Shown here piece after piece: positions 12,514 through 24,100 of a stretch of 64,000 bases of DNA (position 1 is its first letter; each line of letters begins with the position of its first letter). A program made the position numbers and the translations under genes. The notes below the pieces were generated by a model. That model saw nothing but the letters and a program-made list of their open reading frames with translations, searched no databases and was not told the DNA's origin. This DNA is from Trebouxia sp. TZW2008 (Eukaryota > Chlorophyta > Trebouxiophyceae > Trebouxiales > Trebouxiaceae): positions 186,165-250,164 of the forward strand of contig BDIU01000154.1 of the NCBI GenBank assembly GCA_002118135.1, in the 5' to 3' direction.

Positions 12514-14236
12514 TTAACCGGTCGGTGTATACAGCCTATGCTGTTTGATATAGTCAACAACGCTGTCGGGTGTCAAGAATTTGACCGTGTGACCCTGCAA
12601 TGATGCACCAACTTTGATACCACACACAGGCAGCACTCATAACACAGGTACACTTTGGCAAAGTGTCAAACAGGCAACTGAAATCAATCTCACAAATATG
12701 CCAGGCAGAAGGCAGGTAGTGCACAACGCTATACATACCTGCGCAAGCTCCTGTCTGATTATGGTGGAGCTGATGCCAGCTGTAGCTTGGTCTTCTGTCA
12801 CATGTATGTTGTCTTTGTACTCATGCAGCAAGTTGCCTGAATCTTGTAGTAGTTGGTGTAGCGTTGTGCTGTTCCTATATCATCAACACAGAAAACGATC
12901 AGGCATTGCATCTGTTGTGCTGTCGTGAGAGACACAGACACTGGCTTGGAAGCCACTGCACAATAGCTTACAAGCAGGGTAGAACTGAAAGAAGCTGCAC
13001 GTTTGCAAGGCATACGGTGACAGGTATGGCCAGCAGCACCCTGACATCAACAGAATGCATTGTCTTCTGCCTTGTATGCTGAAGCTGTACTTGCATTGCT
13101 CTCGCAAAAGGTAGTATACACTGCGTTGCTATATGGCATGTGTGGTTAGGAGAGTGTGCTGACCTTGCAATGCACACAACTCCATGTTCGCCCAGGATCT
13201 GACGCACTTGATCCTCAACCCAAACACCTGGCTTGATAAATGATTCTAACACGTCTGCTCCACAGACAAGCACTGCCTTCACCTGCATGAATCTCAAAAA
13301 TTCCAGCAACCAGAGCAAGATGAGTTGAGGATGTGCGTAAGCAAACAGCACAGTGGTCTGCATGACCTGTTTTGCTATATGCTGCCAAGTGACACAACAG
13401 ATGGCAACAAAGCTGTCATTGAAACAAACCTGCGTACACAATGTGAGCCGATATGTTTGCAGCTAAGTCATATAGCATAACTGTACCTGCATGGGTTTGG
13501 GTGAATTGGGCAACGTCTGCCTGCGCACATGAGCATGCTGCTGATCATCTTTGCTGTCAGATGAAGTGTTGCCAACAGGATGTGATGTGGGTTGTTGCTT
13601 AGTTTGCTGCTGGGCTTCATTGTCTATGCCTATCAGCTGGGAGCTTGTCTGAGCTTGAATGCTGTCATAGTACGCCTGAGCAGCACTTTGTATGCGTTGC
13701 AAGACAATGAGGCTGCGCTGTGCTGCAGTCTGGGCTGCCTCCCATGTGTCAACCATGACTAAGTCTGACTCAGTAGCTGCCAGCTGAGACATGGCAATGC
13801 GATGACTAGATGGCAGCAAGGCTGGCTTGCGGTAGGCATCATTGACTGGAGACATGTAAGCGCCAAGCACAGTATGACCTGCCTGCATATGCCCACTGTA
13901 ATGCTTAGCACAATTGCAAAAGCCACTGGATCACACTTTGCTTGACCTCATCAGCCAGCAGATGACCAGTATGCTGTACTGATGCTCCTGATGTATGTAT
14001 ATATATGCCTGGCAGCAATGGAGCAAGGGCACAGAGCGTACCTGCCTGAGCACTTGTGCTGCCACATCAAGCATTCGAAGATGCATGATGGTTGGTGGGT
14101 TGAAGCTGCCACAGTTCAGCAGGATGACTGCATCTTTCTTCTTATCGACTGAGAGGTCACAGCAAAGTTTTTCAGTTGGCAGAGGCACATCTGTGGTTCC
14201 TGAGCTGCCCCACATGGTTGTCACATAACTCCACAT
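12514..14236 (-). CDS. NMNAT: Nicotinamide/nicotinate mononucleotide adenylyltransferase
   Basis: Catalyses NMN (or NaMN) + ATP to NAD (or NaAD) + PPi, the last common step of NAD synthesis. Exons on the minus strand carry, in order, LLNCGSFNPPTIMHLRMLDV (the nucleotidyltransferase GxFxPx[T/H]xxH box); GAYMSPVNDAYRKPALLPSS with SHRIAMSQLA and VDTWEA; VKAVLVCGADVLESFIKPGV with VEDQVRQILGEHGVVCIARS; EYKDNIHVTEDQATAGISST (the ISSTxxR box); and the tail GHTVKFLTPDSVVDYIKQHR ending LYTPTG-stop. All conserved blocks are present in order, so it looks functional. ATG at 14236 is the likely start (alternative ATG at 14215). A Gln/Ser-rich insert follows the VDTWEA block. Confidence 0.92.
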
Positions 14237-14944
14237 GGCAGTTGTGCTGCTCCTTGCTGGCTGAAAGTGATGTGCAGAGTGCGGATGAACTCGTTGTGAC
14301 TTCTTGTTCTTGTGATTTCTAAATATCGCTTGATGGACAAACAAGAACGGCTGTGTCCTGCAGGCTCTTGGTAAGCGCTTCGAGCAGTGCGTGCTGATTT
14401 TGTTGCAACAAGTGCTTTGCACTTGCTGCCTGCTGCCTGGGCCTATTTGAATTCTGTTACAGACAGCCTGCTGGTCCTGCGTTGCAACGTTGAGATCCTG
14501 TGACTATTTCTGCATGCTAAAGCTGCTATGCATGCATGCACGCACTGCCAGCACAATTCAGACCGGAAGCTTCACCGCGAGACAAGCTTACCACTTCAAA
14601 CTCTCAGTGCAGATAGAGTCTTGCTGATGCAATTTGCTGCGCAATTGCAAGCTGGACACAGCTTTGTGCTGCTGTACCTTTGATCACCCCTCACTGACGT
14701 CAACGATCTGCTTTGACAGCCAGCAGCAAGCTTTCCACAAGACCTCCAGACAGGCATTGGCCCAGACACCACAGGAAAGAGGGGCACTCGATTCGCGTGC
14801 GCTGTTCAGCACATGGTTTGAAAAGCTAAGAAGACGAGCAGGCGTGCTGGCGTTGGACAGTCAAACGTTTGACCTAACAACATACCACACTGGGCAAGTG
14901 CTTGTGCATGCGCTGGCCGAAACTTGCCCACCGACAAGGCAGTC
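14237..14944. promoter_or_regulatory. Shared intergenic region between divergent NMNAT and IMP1 genes
   Basis: About 700 bp separates the two start codons, so the promoters of both genes must lie here. No recognisable box stands out. Around 14530-14545 there is a run of alternating TGCA/ATGC. Confidence 0.4.
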
Positions 14945-15955
14945 ATGGCTTCTCCTGCGGCTGCGCATGTACGGCACTTGCGCAGGTTAGCTTTGACCAG
15001 AGACGTACAGCAGATGGCTTTGACCTTCGTCAAGTATGGCTCCGCAGCTTACTTTTTCAGGACGTACGTCATGGGCGTAACTGCGGTAGGACTCAGTAAC
15101 GTCTTGCAGTCAGTCTACGCCGTCCTTAACGGCAGTTCAGACACAAGCTGATGGCGTGTGTGCAGTGCACGGGGCCCAGCATGTTTCCAACACTCAACAG
15201 CAGAGGGGACACACCACTGCTGCCGTTCTCCTTGCCTTTCTTCAGCATCAAGGGCGATCTGATCTTGCTCGAACATTTCTCTGTCTTTGCCAAAACCATC
15301 AAAGTTGGTCAGTGTTTGCATTGTTGGAAGCTTGCTGCAAAGTTATGCATCCTTTCTGTCGCGCTGCGTCTTCAGCAGTATCACTGCTTCCTGCAGGTGA
15401 TGTTGTCACAGCATATAGCGTTCAGAATCCAAGGCATATTGTCTGCAAGAGAGTGCTGGGTCTTGAGGGAGACACCATCAAAGTCCCTTGGTCAAGCACA
15501 AACGGTCCAGCGCGTACAGTCAAGGTACAGTCAGCATTGCTTGTATGCAGATGACCACGGCAGCTTTGCTTTTTTGACCCAACAAGGTACAGTCTGCCCA
15601 TCTTAGCCAAAATGCGGATTCTGTCCACAAGCCTGATCTTGCCCACAGGTGCCAGCAGGGCATGTCTGGCTTCAAGGCGACAACACACTGAACTCTACAG
15701 ATTCTAGACACTATGGGCCTGTGCCCTATGCACTTCTCAATGGCAAAGCCTTCTTCAAGGTAAGGCAGCCTCGCTATGCTGCTTGAGATGGTGCAGCATT
15801 ATTTTTGCTGACATTCCAGATGCACCTCACCCATGCATGGCACTGACAGGAACTTGGAGGTATTAGCCCTCTGCTTCTGACACGCTGCAGCAATGCAGGT
15901 GTGGCCGGTGAGTGAGGCTGGATGGGTCAGCAGTCATGTACCTAAGCTGTTGTAG
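14945..15955 (+). CDS. IMP1: Mitochondrial inner membrane protease subunit 1-like signal peptidase (S26)
   Basis: A type I signal peptidase of the inner mitochondrial membrane that trims sorting signals on the intermembrane-space side. Exon 1 (about 14945-15086) encodes a basic start and a hydrophobic stretch ([16 protein letters not shown]) as the membrane anchor. Exon 2, from 15166, has the catalytic-serine box [11 protein letters not shown] followed by [12 protein letters not shown]. The next exon (from about 15397) gives [20 protein letters not shown] with the catalytic lysine in [10 protein letters not shown]. Then [20 protein letters not shown] (the GDN and SRHYG boxes) with [14 protein letters not shown], and a last exon from VWPVSEAG to a TAG at 15955. 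Both catalytic residues are present. The SRHYGPVP sequence favours IMP1 over IMP2. Confidence 0.9.
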
Positions 15956-17491
15956 CCAAGACGCACACACACACATCGCTATGTGTGGTGTTCCAAGCCT
16001 TGCTGCCAGTACGGCTGTCATCTGAAACAACAATCAAGCTTTGCTGCTGCATGCATCAGCAAAAGGCATGCATTTGCACAGCAGCTTGACTTGCAGCAAC
16101 TGTATACAGAGGTGTGTGCCCTATAGCGCCATGGTAGCAGTCTTCTTGCCCAGATGCAGCCTGGTCTGCAATGCTGTGTGTGGCACAAAGGCGTCTGGAC
16201 AGTGGAGGTGCAAAGCGGCAAAAGCCAAGCTCCGGGAGAGATAGCCTGGCATCAATGTCCTGCGGACCAGCCTACCATGCAGCGTCTTTCAGGTCAACAT
16301 GTGGTCCCTGGGTACAAACAGAGGAGATGAATGTTTCCAGAAGCAGAAGTCCTGAGCATCAAGCAATGATGCATTCCTCACTGTCATGGCCCTCAGCTTT
16401 GAGCTTGAACAGAAGATTTGTGGACGGTGGAGTCTAAGCCTGAGGGCATGGTTCTGCATGCTGGGGAACAGCTGTCATGACAAACATACTGGGGTGCTGC
16501 TGAAACAGATCCTCTTTGTATAGCAGATTGCTCGACCCCACACACTATTTGAGGATGGCAAACGCCTGCCTTCAAAACAGGAATGCCAATAGCAACTCAG
16601 CGTCAGTGGCTATGGCGCAACATGCAGAAACACTGAGTCGTACACAGACTGTCACTGCTGTGCGCAATTACTACTAGCCTCCTTAGCCAAGTTGCATTGG
16701 CTGCATGCCAGCTACATCAGCTATACACCAATGCAAGTGAGGTATTCCCTCAAGTACCAGTCAGTGCAGATGTTATATTTTTGAATTTCTCAGGGTTGGT
16801 CAGATAACTTGCTGTACATGTTCATGTGGTGGGCAGACTTGCGCTCAGTGTTACAGATTCTGTCAAACTACAGCCCGTTTCTGCATATTGCTACATAAGT
16901 TCGTTTGACCCATACAGCAGTCTGTTTGTCAACTTCAGTACCAAGATTACCATAGTGGAAGCCTGACTCAGTCGTGCCTGGGTTCCGGTTTCTAGGCCTG
17001 CTTGGCAAAATCGTGGAAGAGATGATTGCAATGAAGGTTCTTGTGTGAGGAGCGTCACTGTTGTCTTAGTGTTTTGGAATCTTCTTCAGAATGGTAACAG
17101 GAATTTGTAGCTGTTCCCCGCAGTGACACACCTTGCTTGCGTATACACTTTCACAAGCTGTGAAGCTGCGACATTCAAACCCACTGTCGTCACAGCTCAA
17201 GTCTGTTTTGCAGTGGTCAGCACAGCACCGTCCTCTGGCTAGCTACAAATGGTCTGTCCTTGCCATGCTGAAAGCTGCCTTGATGTGTGCCAAATGGACT
17301 TTTGCCTGGGACCAAGTACATCCCCGACTGTCGAATGCTTCAGAGTTCATTCAAATTGCAGCTCTCTTCTGCCTTCTTCCTGTTGAGATCACTTGCCGAC
17401 GTTGAGTCGCCTCTTCTTGCCGATTGTAGCTTCCTGGCCCCCAGTGCACAGATTGCTGAACAGGCTTGTCATCTTGTTGTTCACGTCAAGC
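15956..17491. other. Intergenic, about 1.5 kb, no recognised gene
   Basis: Between the IMP1 stop and the USP start. I found no conserved protein segment or RNA. A short CA run (cacacacaca) lies near 15963. Open frames near 17133-17550 overlap the USP first exon in other frames and are probably noncoding, or 5' UTR of the USP. Confidence 0.35.
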
Positions 17492-20400
17492 ATGCCGATG
17501 CCGGCTGGAGGTGCTCTGCACGTTGGCTTTGCCAACTTTGGTGGAGACAATAGGTGAGAGCGATTGCCTCGTCACGGACTACGCATGCAATGGATGTGAC
17601 CTAAGAATGCTGTGAGATCTCATTGCGTTTGTCTGCAGCTGTTACGTGAATGCCACCCTGCAAGTCATACTGAGGGACCCCATCGTGAGCTCAGCCTTGG
17701 AGCGGAGCTTGACCGGCATTGCAATGGTAGACTCGTCCACTGTATGGCAGATGCTGCAGCACATCTGCCGTCTCAGCTCGGAAGGACATTTCCAGTTCAC
17801 AGCACAGCCAGTCCTGCGGTTGTTGAGGAAGGAACACCCGACTTTCCTCACCTTGGACCCATTTGGAAACCAGGCTCTGGTCCAGGAGCAGCAATGCTGG
17901 GCAGACGCTTTCCAAGCCCTGCTGCAGCTGCTCTTGAGCACTGCGCCTCGTGAGTACAAGGTGACCACCCATTATTGGCTCAATCTCCTGCAATGCGCAA
18001 CCAGTCGCCGCTGGCCCCACACTGACCTGGGTCAACACCGTTTTGCTCGATATACCGACTATCATGCCATAAGCCCTGATTTTTGTCTGATGACTGCAGG
18101 CCATCCTGGAGGAGGCATTCACAGTCCATGTGCAATCATTCTTCAGCTGTGGGGAGGAAGACTGCAAGAGGTCCAGGTGCCTGGGAGTACCCGAGGCGTC
18201 TGTTATGCTGCATGTTCCATCCTTGGCAGCAGATACTCTTGAAGGCAATCTGGAGGCCTTGCTGCTGGCAGAGAAGGTCTCAGAGCCTTTGACATGCTGC
18301 AAAGGCAGTCAGGCGTCTGAAAGAGTCCATGGGTCCAGATGCTATAGGCTCGCTAGGCCTCCACCAACTTTGGTGATCAACCTGAAGAGGGCTACGGTAA
18401 GGCTCATGACTGACAATTTGCTCCCTGCTGCTGAAAGAGTTTCTGCAAACAGGGTCAACAGCAAGTATCTTGCGTGCTGACTTCATGACAGCAACTGCAC
18501 CGCTGCTTGCCTTCTTCGGGTTCACACGGTCCGCTGCTTTTGTTTGCATTGGCATGCAGCTATGTCTGCGGCACCTGAGCATTGACATTGAACCATGCTG
18601 TGTTCTGTGTGTGGGACGCAAAGTCAATCTTATTATGGTCCTGTTGACAACACTAACGATGATGACAATGACACTCATACCAAACTCATAATAACGTTGA
18701 CCAAAGAGTGTTCATTCTAGCACAGGCGCGCTGTGTATGTAGAAGTCTGTGTTACCGTACCGGCTTCTTTCCAGCATCATGGTAAGGATGTCTGATGTGC
18801 AAGCGCAAAAGTCAAACAAGGCGGCCAACCCAAGAGGGTCTTGAACCCTGCAAATTGACCAAACACCATGACCTTCGGCAGTTTGATCAGTATGCTACAA
18901 ACATGCCATGTAGCTCCCAAATCTGTTGCTTTTCAACATCAAGTCCATGAGGACTGGCTGTTGCCCTGACAGTACATCTTGCATATGAAACACATCTGCA
19001 CAGAGATTTGCCAATAACAGTGCCTGAAACTGCTCTTTATATTGCAGGGTGATGACAACAAGTGCAGCAAGGCTGTGACATACCCTTTGGATCTGGACAT
19101 GGGCAGGTTTAGTGCCAGGCACGTAATCATGGAGGGCTGGACTTTCAACTACAGGCTAGGTGGCGGGATCCTGCATGTTGGTGGAGGCAAGGGGGGGCAC
19201 TATGTCATGTTTCACCGCTGCTCAGACGGGCAGTGGATCATCAGGGATGATCTGCACAGATACCTGGTCAAAGACCCCTTGGAGTTCAAGGAAAACATTG
19301 TGGGTCTGCTTTACCACAGGTATGTGCCACGTTATCATCCATAGCATTAGCATGGCTGAGTGGTGGAGATGAAGCAGTGCCGCATGCAATCACAAGAAGT
19401 TTGTGTGAGATTTGAATTTACACTTGCATCGCAAGTGTGAGACCGCCTTATGTCTGCTTTGTACTGCCCACTGCAAAAGCTGCTGTGCTTGAATGCGTTA
19501 CCCAACATGATACAAGCATCATTTTTGCAGTGTACATGTCTCCTAGCAATGATGTGTTCAAAGACATCTTTTTATCATCCAAAATGTGTGTGGTGTACAC
19601 CTTCCCCAACCTTTTTTGTGTGCTTGTGCAGTGTACCCAATGACATGGGCCCCAACGTCAACAGCATGCCCCCAATGCTGGAAGGTTTTGACGCGCCACC
19701 AGCCCTTGATGTCTTCACCATCCCAACCCCGTTGACAACAAAGCCCACGCCCGCCATTCAGCAACAGCTTCAGTTGCTTGAGCAGCAATTGCAAGAATGC
19801 ATGGCGGCAGAGCGCAGATTGGCTGCACAGCAGGAAGAGCGGAAGGCTCAGAGAAGGGCCATTGCACAGGCCAAGAAAAGGGCTGCTGCTGAGGCTCAGC
19901 AAGAGGCTGACAGGAAAGCTGCAGCAGTGGCAGAGATCAGGGCCCAGAGGAAAGCTGCTGCAGACGCACAGCAGCAGGCACAGAAGGCAGCCATTGCAGT
20001 GACTCACCAAGCAGAGGCCAAACGGCAGCAGGAGATGGAGGCAGTGAGGAGACAGGCTGCACATATGGCATGGCAAGAAGCCAAGAGACAGACAGCAGCA
20101 GCAGCAGCTTTGCACCAAGCTGACAGCAAGGCTGTAGCACAGCCACAGCACCCCACACAGCTGGATCACAGGAAGGGTGTTGTGGGCGTACAGGACATCA
20201 GGCAAAGGTTTCTTCAGCACAGGTTGCTGCCTGAAACCCGCTCACAGCTTGACACTCCCATTAAGGCCTGTGCAGAACCACAGCAGCAGGCTAGACCACT
20301 GGCTTTGGCTGAGCAGGTCAACAGAGCAGAGGCTCAGGTCCAGGTGACAGCAGACAGACAAGCTCAGGCTGCTGTGTTGCCAAAGGAGGGCCCATCTGAC

Positions 20401-21789
20401 CAAGCTCTCAAGCTGTGCTGGGAGAAAGCAATGGGTCGGCACCCATGTGAGCCTTGGTGGACTAAAGTTTCAGACAGGTACTTCACTTTGCTCCTGTTTC
20501 TGTTTAGCATGTGCATTGACATCGTGAAGGCGACTCTTGAGGAGTGTATACCTGATCATGCTGAACTGCAAAGCATACATCATCATGACAGGTATGCAAT
20601 CATTGTGGGAACTGCAAATGGCATGGGGTGACCTGAATTGAATGAAGCCATATATATAGACGTCTTGGCTGTTGAGCATGTCTCGTGCCTGTCACAGCCA
20701 GGAATGGATTCTGCCCAGTAGTTGGGCCCTTGTGTGTTGCTGTCACATGGTACAAGAGTCAGTATGTATCCAGGCATAGTGCACAGAATCAATTCTTCAT
20801 CAATATGCTTGCCATGCACCATCTGTGTAGTGACCTTGACACACCCTGACGTGTCAGTCATCGTCCTTGCTTACTGAGTTTTGCCATGCTTGTTCAGGGA
20901 TGGATTGGTGAAAGCCTACCGCCCCCCTCAGACATCAAACAATGCTAATGTCGGCGGGGAGGAGACACCTTTTGAGACTACTACCAATGGCAAGATCAAC
21001 ACCGAGCTTGAGACTGACACCAACACGCACAAGACAAACCATGCATCATCAACAGTTGTGGCAGAGGAGGACTGTGAGGCAGAATCAATTGAGGCCAAGT
21101 CCTCCGCACACAGCAGTGACACTGATGAGGAGCCAGCAACAGAGCCGAAACGGTAAACAATGCAAGAAGCTGGAAACAATGTGCTGCTGATGTGCATTGG
21201 TTGGCACCTCCTGTGTCAGTTTGAGGCTGCTGCCAAACAGGACTTCAGTTGCTGCGCTTGTCAGAATTTCAATATGCATCGAGTGATTACAGATTCAAAG
21301 CACTGTAGGCAATGCCGTATGCATCAACGACCTGCATGCAGCAGCAGCAGCTTTGCTGCATCAGCAAACTGCATCCATGCATACATTCATGCATACATTC
21401 ATGCATGCATTCATTCATTCATTCATTCATTCATTCATTCATTCATTCATGCATTCGCTTAATCACTCATTCGCTCATTCGCTCACTCGTTCATGCATTT
21501 GATGTATCATTCATGCATTTGATCTATCATTCATCCATGCATTTGTTGGTTCATCAATTCACTCACTCAGTCACCAGTCAGTCGACGTTCCAACATGCGC
21601 AAATATGGTTGGACTCGCAGCAGCTTGTAGCATAACTGTGCAATGATCTGCAGGGGCTTCTTTGGGCGTGCCATGAGTAACCTCAAAGGTTTCGTCAGGG
21701 ACCGCCCTGTTACCACTGCTGCTGTCCTAGCTGGCATTGCTGGAGTGGCCTTGGTGGCAGGTGGCAGGGGGGCATCCCCCCGCCGCTGA
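17492..21789 (+). CDS. Ubiquitin-specific protease with coiled coil and predicted tail anchor
   Basis: A cysteine deubiquitinase of the USP (C19) family. Eight exons join in consistent phase (17492-17553, 17639-17960, 18100-18396, 19048-19319, 19632-20477, 20508-20591, 20898-21152, 21654-21789) to 757 residues. The Cys box is GFANFGGDNSCYVNATLQVI, placed 18-20 residues from the start, so there is almost no N-terminal extension. The middle has zinc-knuckle-like cysteines (SCGEEDCKRSRC), NLKRAT, and the His box GGHYVMFHRCSDGQWIIRDD. After the catalytic fold comes about 240 residues rich in Ala/Gln/Lys/Glu with heptad character, then an acidic Ser/Thr/Glu-rich tail. The last exon encodes FGRAMSNLKGFVRDRP and VTTAAVLAGIAGVALVAGG, a hydrophobic segment just before the stop. 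If that exon is real, the enzyme is tail-anchored. Exon 20508-20591 is a symmetric cassette (84 bp) that could be skipped. Confidence 0.85.
21371..21560. repeat. CATT/CATG tetranucleotide microsatellite
   Basis: A run of ATTC units with ATGC and ATAC variants, purest at 21409-21450 and degenerating to 21560. It lies in the proposed last intron of the USP gene. Confidence 0.9.
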
Positions 21790-22984
21790 GCCTGACCCCC
21801 CAGGGGCAGCAAGACCTGGTCCACTTGCTGCTGCCTAATAATCACTGGACCCCCATGCTGTTCCTGAATACCAAGTGAGCGTTTTCCGCACTCTGTGCAT
21901 TGCATGGTCAACCCTGATGTTCCTTCTGTGCCATCGTCCAAGACGCTTCCCGCATCGAATCACATTAGCGGAGATGCCGTTGCCCACTTTGGAAATGCTC
22001 TATATATGCAGCTGATGGCATGAGTGCATCTGTGCCAATGAAGTGCGTGCATCATTTGTGCCAATGATACAACTACTGCACTTTCAAGCCTTTGCCTTAC
22101 ACCTACAGCTGAGAGGAATCACTGTACCATTGCATGTCCATGATGCACTCATGCATTATGGCATCACTTATTTGCCTATGTCTCTGTTCAGGCAAATTCA
22201 GAACTTCAACAGAAGAGCACTGGGCAGACACCTGAATGCCTCACAGCTTGTTCAGCGCATCAGGCAGCACACCTTTGCACGTCCAGCATCAGTGGATATG
22301 AAGAGCACTCAGCAGCTGACGTGCGTATACTCTTACAGCACCACAGACTGCACGTACCAAAGAGTCAGGCAGTGGTCAGTTTCAACAGAGCCAATCTGCT
22401 GCATGACAGCTGCAGTTGTCACAGAGGCAGATACATCCTCTGCTCAAACACCTCAGCACAGCCATCAGCAAAAAATGTCAATCAGCCAACACACCCCACA
22501 TGATCTGCCTCCCAGGATCTGCAGCAACAGTTCACATTTCTGCAGCTGCTGCTGCATCTGCTTTGCAGAGGGAGTGCCTATGAAGCACGCTTTGCCGGTA
22601 TGTCACCCCTCATGCCTCTCTTACCGTTGCTTGCTATCGCTCCTGCCCATCAACAGAGTGGTCTGCAGCGCACATGTTGCTTCACTCACACCAGGTGGCC
22701 TGGCATATGAGCACTTCACAATGTGTTCAAACGCGGTGTTTTGGCCAAGACTGCACTTACTTCAGCATGTGTTGGGCATGACCCTGCCAGCAGGCATGCA
22801 CAAGTCTGTGTTTTTGCATGCCTTCCTATGCTCAGCAGGGAATGTGTGCACAAGCATTGCACTCATTGTTGGGCTCTGTATGCAGGCCTTGAGGCTGATC
22901 CTGCAGCTGACAATTGCAGTTGGCGCCGCATGTGCTGGAGTTGAGGACAGCAGTCCCACCGCTTCTAGCTGCAAATGCCCATAG

Positions 22985-23320
22985 CCCTTGTGCAGTGGCT
23001 GCTAGCAACAGCCTCTCCAGATCAGCTGCAAGTGCCCTTAGCCCTTGTGCAGGGGCTGCTAGCAACAGCCTCTCCAGATCAGCTGCAAGTGCCCTTAGCC
23101 CTTGTGCAGGGGCTGCTAGCAACAGCCTCTCCAGATCAGCTGCAAATGACCATAGCCCAGGTGCAGGGGCTGCTAGCAACAGCCTCTCCATTCCAGCTGC
23201 TAGCAACAGCCCCTCCATCCGAGCTGCTAGCAACAACCCCTCCATTCCAGCTGCTAGCAACAGCCCCTCCATTCCAGCCGCTAGCAACAGCCTCTCCATT
23301 CCAGCTGCAGAGCCACAGGC
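22985..23320. repeat. Coding-compatible minisatellite with 57-bp then 27-bp period
   Basis: Three units of 57 bp are followed by about five units of 27 bp. Both share the core CTGCTAGCAACAGCC(C/T)CTCC. Because 57 and 27 are multiples of 3, several frames stay open: on the plus strand AASNSPSIP-like 9-mers, on the minus strand GLLLAAGME-like 9-mers. Neither strand shows a recognisable protein around it. Confidence 0.85.
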
Positions 23321-23984
23321 TTTGTCAACAGCAATCGCTGAGGGCAATAGCCTCAAGGGTCTCAGCTGCCAACAGCAGCAGAGTGACAGACTGCATCGGC
23401 AGCAGCTCATCGCAAAGCCCTCAGGGATGTCAGCTGCAGAGGCTCGCTGCCTTCATGCAGGGCTAAGCAGCAGCTCCAGGGCTTCCAGCTGCACATGCCC
23501 ATACCCCTCATGCATGGAATGGTGGGGACTGCCTTAGGACTGTTGCAAAATCACAGACTTCAGCAGCAGCAGCAGTTGAGGGCAACAGCTTCAAGGCTTT
23601 CAGCTGCAGAGGCCCACAGCGCACATGCAGGGGCTGATGGCAGCAGCCCAGAGCATCCCAGCTGCAAGTTGCCACAGCCTCTGCACAGTGTTTGTGGAGC
23701 ACACTTGTGGAAAGCAGCTGATGTCTACCTCACACTTCTGATATAGCCACTAGCAGCAACGCCAGACACACAAACATGATTGGCCAGACTTGCGTTTTCT
23801 GCTGTTACCCAAGATACTGTACATAATCTGGCTGGAGTTTGATTAGGCGCCTTCTCAATCAAACCCTGGAGCACCTCTGCCCAAGTTTTCCAATTGGTGA
23901 AGTCAGACAAAGAGCCCACAGCACGGGCACCAGACAGACAGCATAACGGTCCATATACTGCCCATATACTTCAAGTCTTCCTCC

Positions 23985-24100
23985 CAGGACCTGCTTTGGC
24001 AGCTTCAGCCGCCTTCAAAGCTGCTATTGCATCTGCTTCTGCAGAGGGAATGCATCTACTGCATGCAATGCAGGTGAGGTCACCCCCGCTTATTGATGTG
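23985..24100 (+). repeat. Copy B of a diverged exon-like segment (others at 22510 and 24818)
   Basis: All three copies begin with a CCTCCCAGGA(T/C)CTGC acceptor-like block, continue through GCAGC/GCTGC-rich sequence to CTGCTT...GCAGAGGGA and end near a GT-type donor. Copies B and C also share GCATAACxGCGGTCC-like sequence about 30-40 bp upstream. Copies are at about 22505-22600, 23985-24080 and 24818-24905. In B one frame reads ALAASAAFKAAIASASAEGM. They look like a duplicated exon that has diverged, or a short dispersed repeat. Confidence 0.45.

Noticed and set aside
19558..20220. 220-codon minus-strand frame rich in Leu/Cys/Ser
   Set aside because: Exact antisense of the USP coiled-coil exon; composition is what the complement of Gln/Ala/Lys codons gives.
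22043..22984. 313-codon open frame on the plus strand
   Set aside because: Cys/His-rich composition, no domain, and it runs across good-looking splice acceptor and donor sites. More likely chance openness in TGC-rich DNA.
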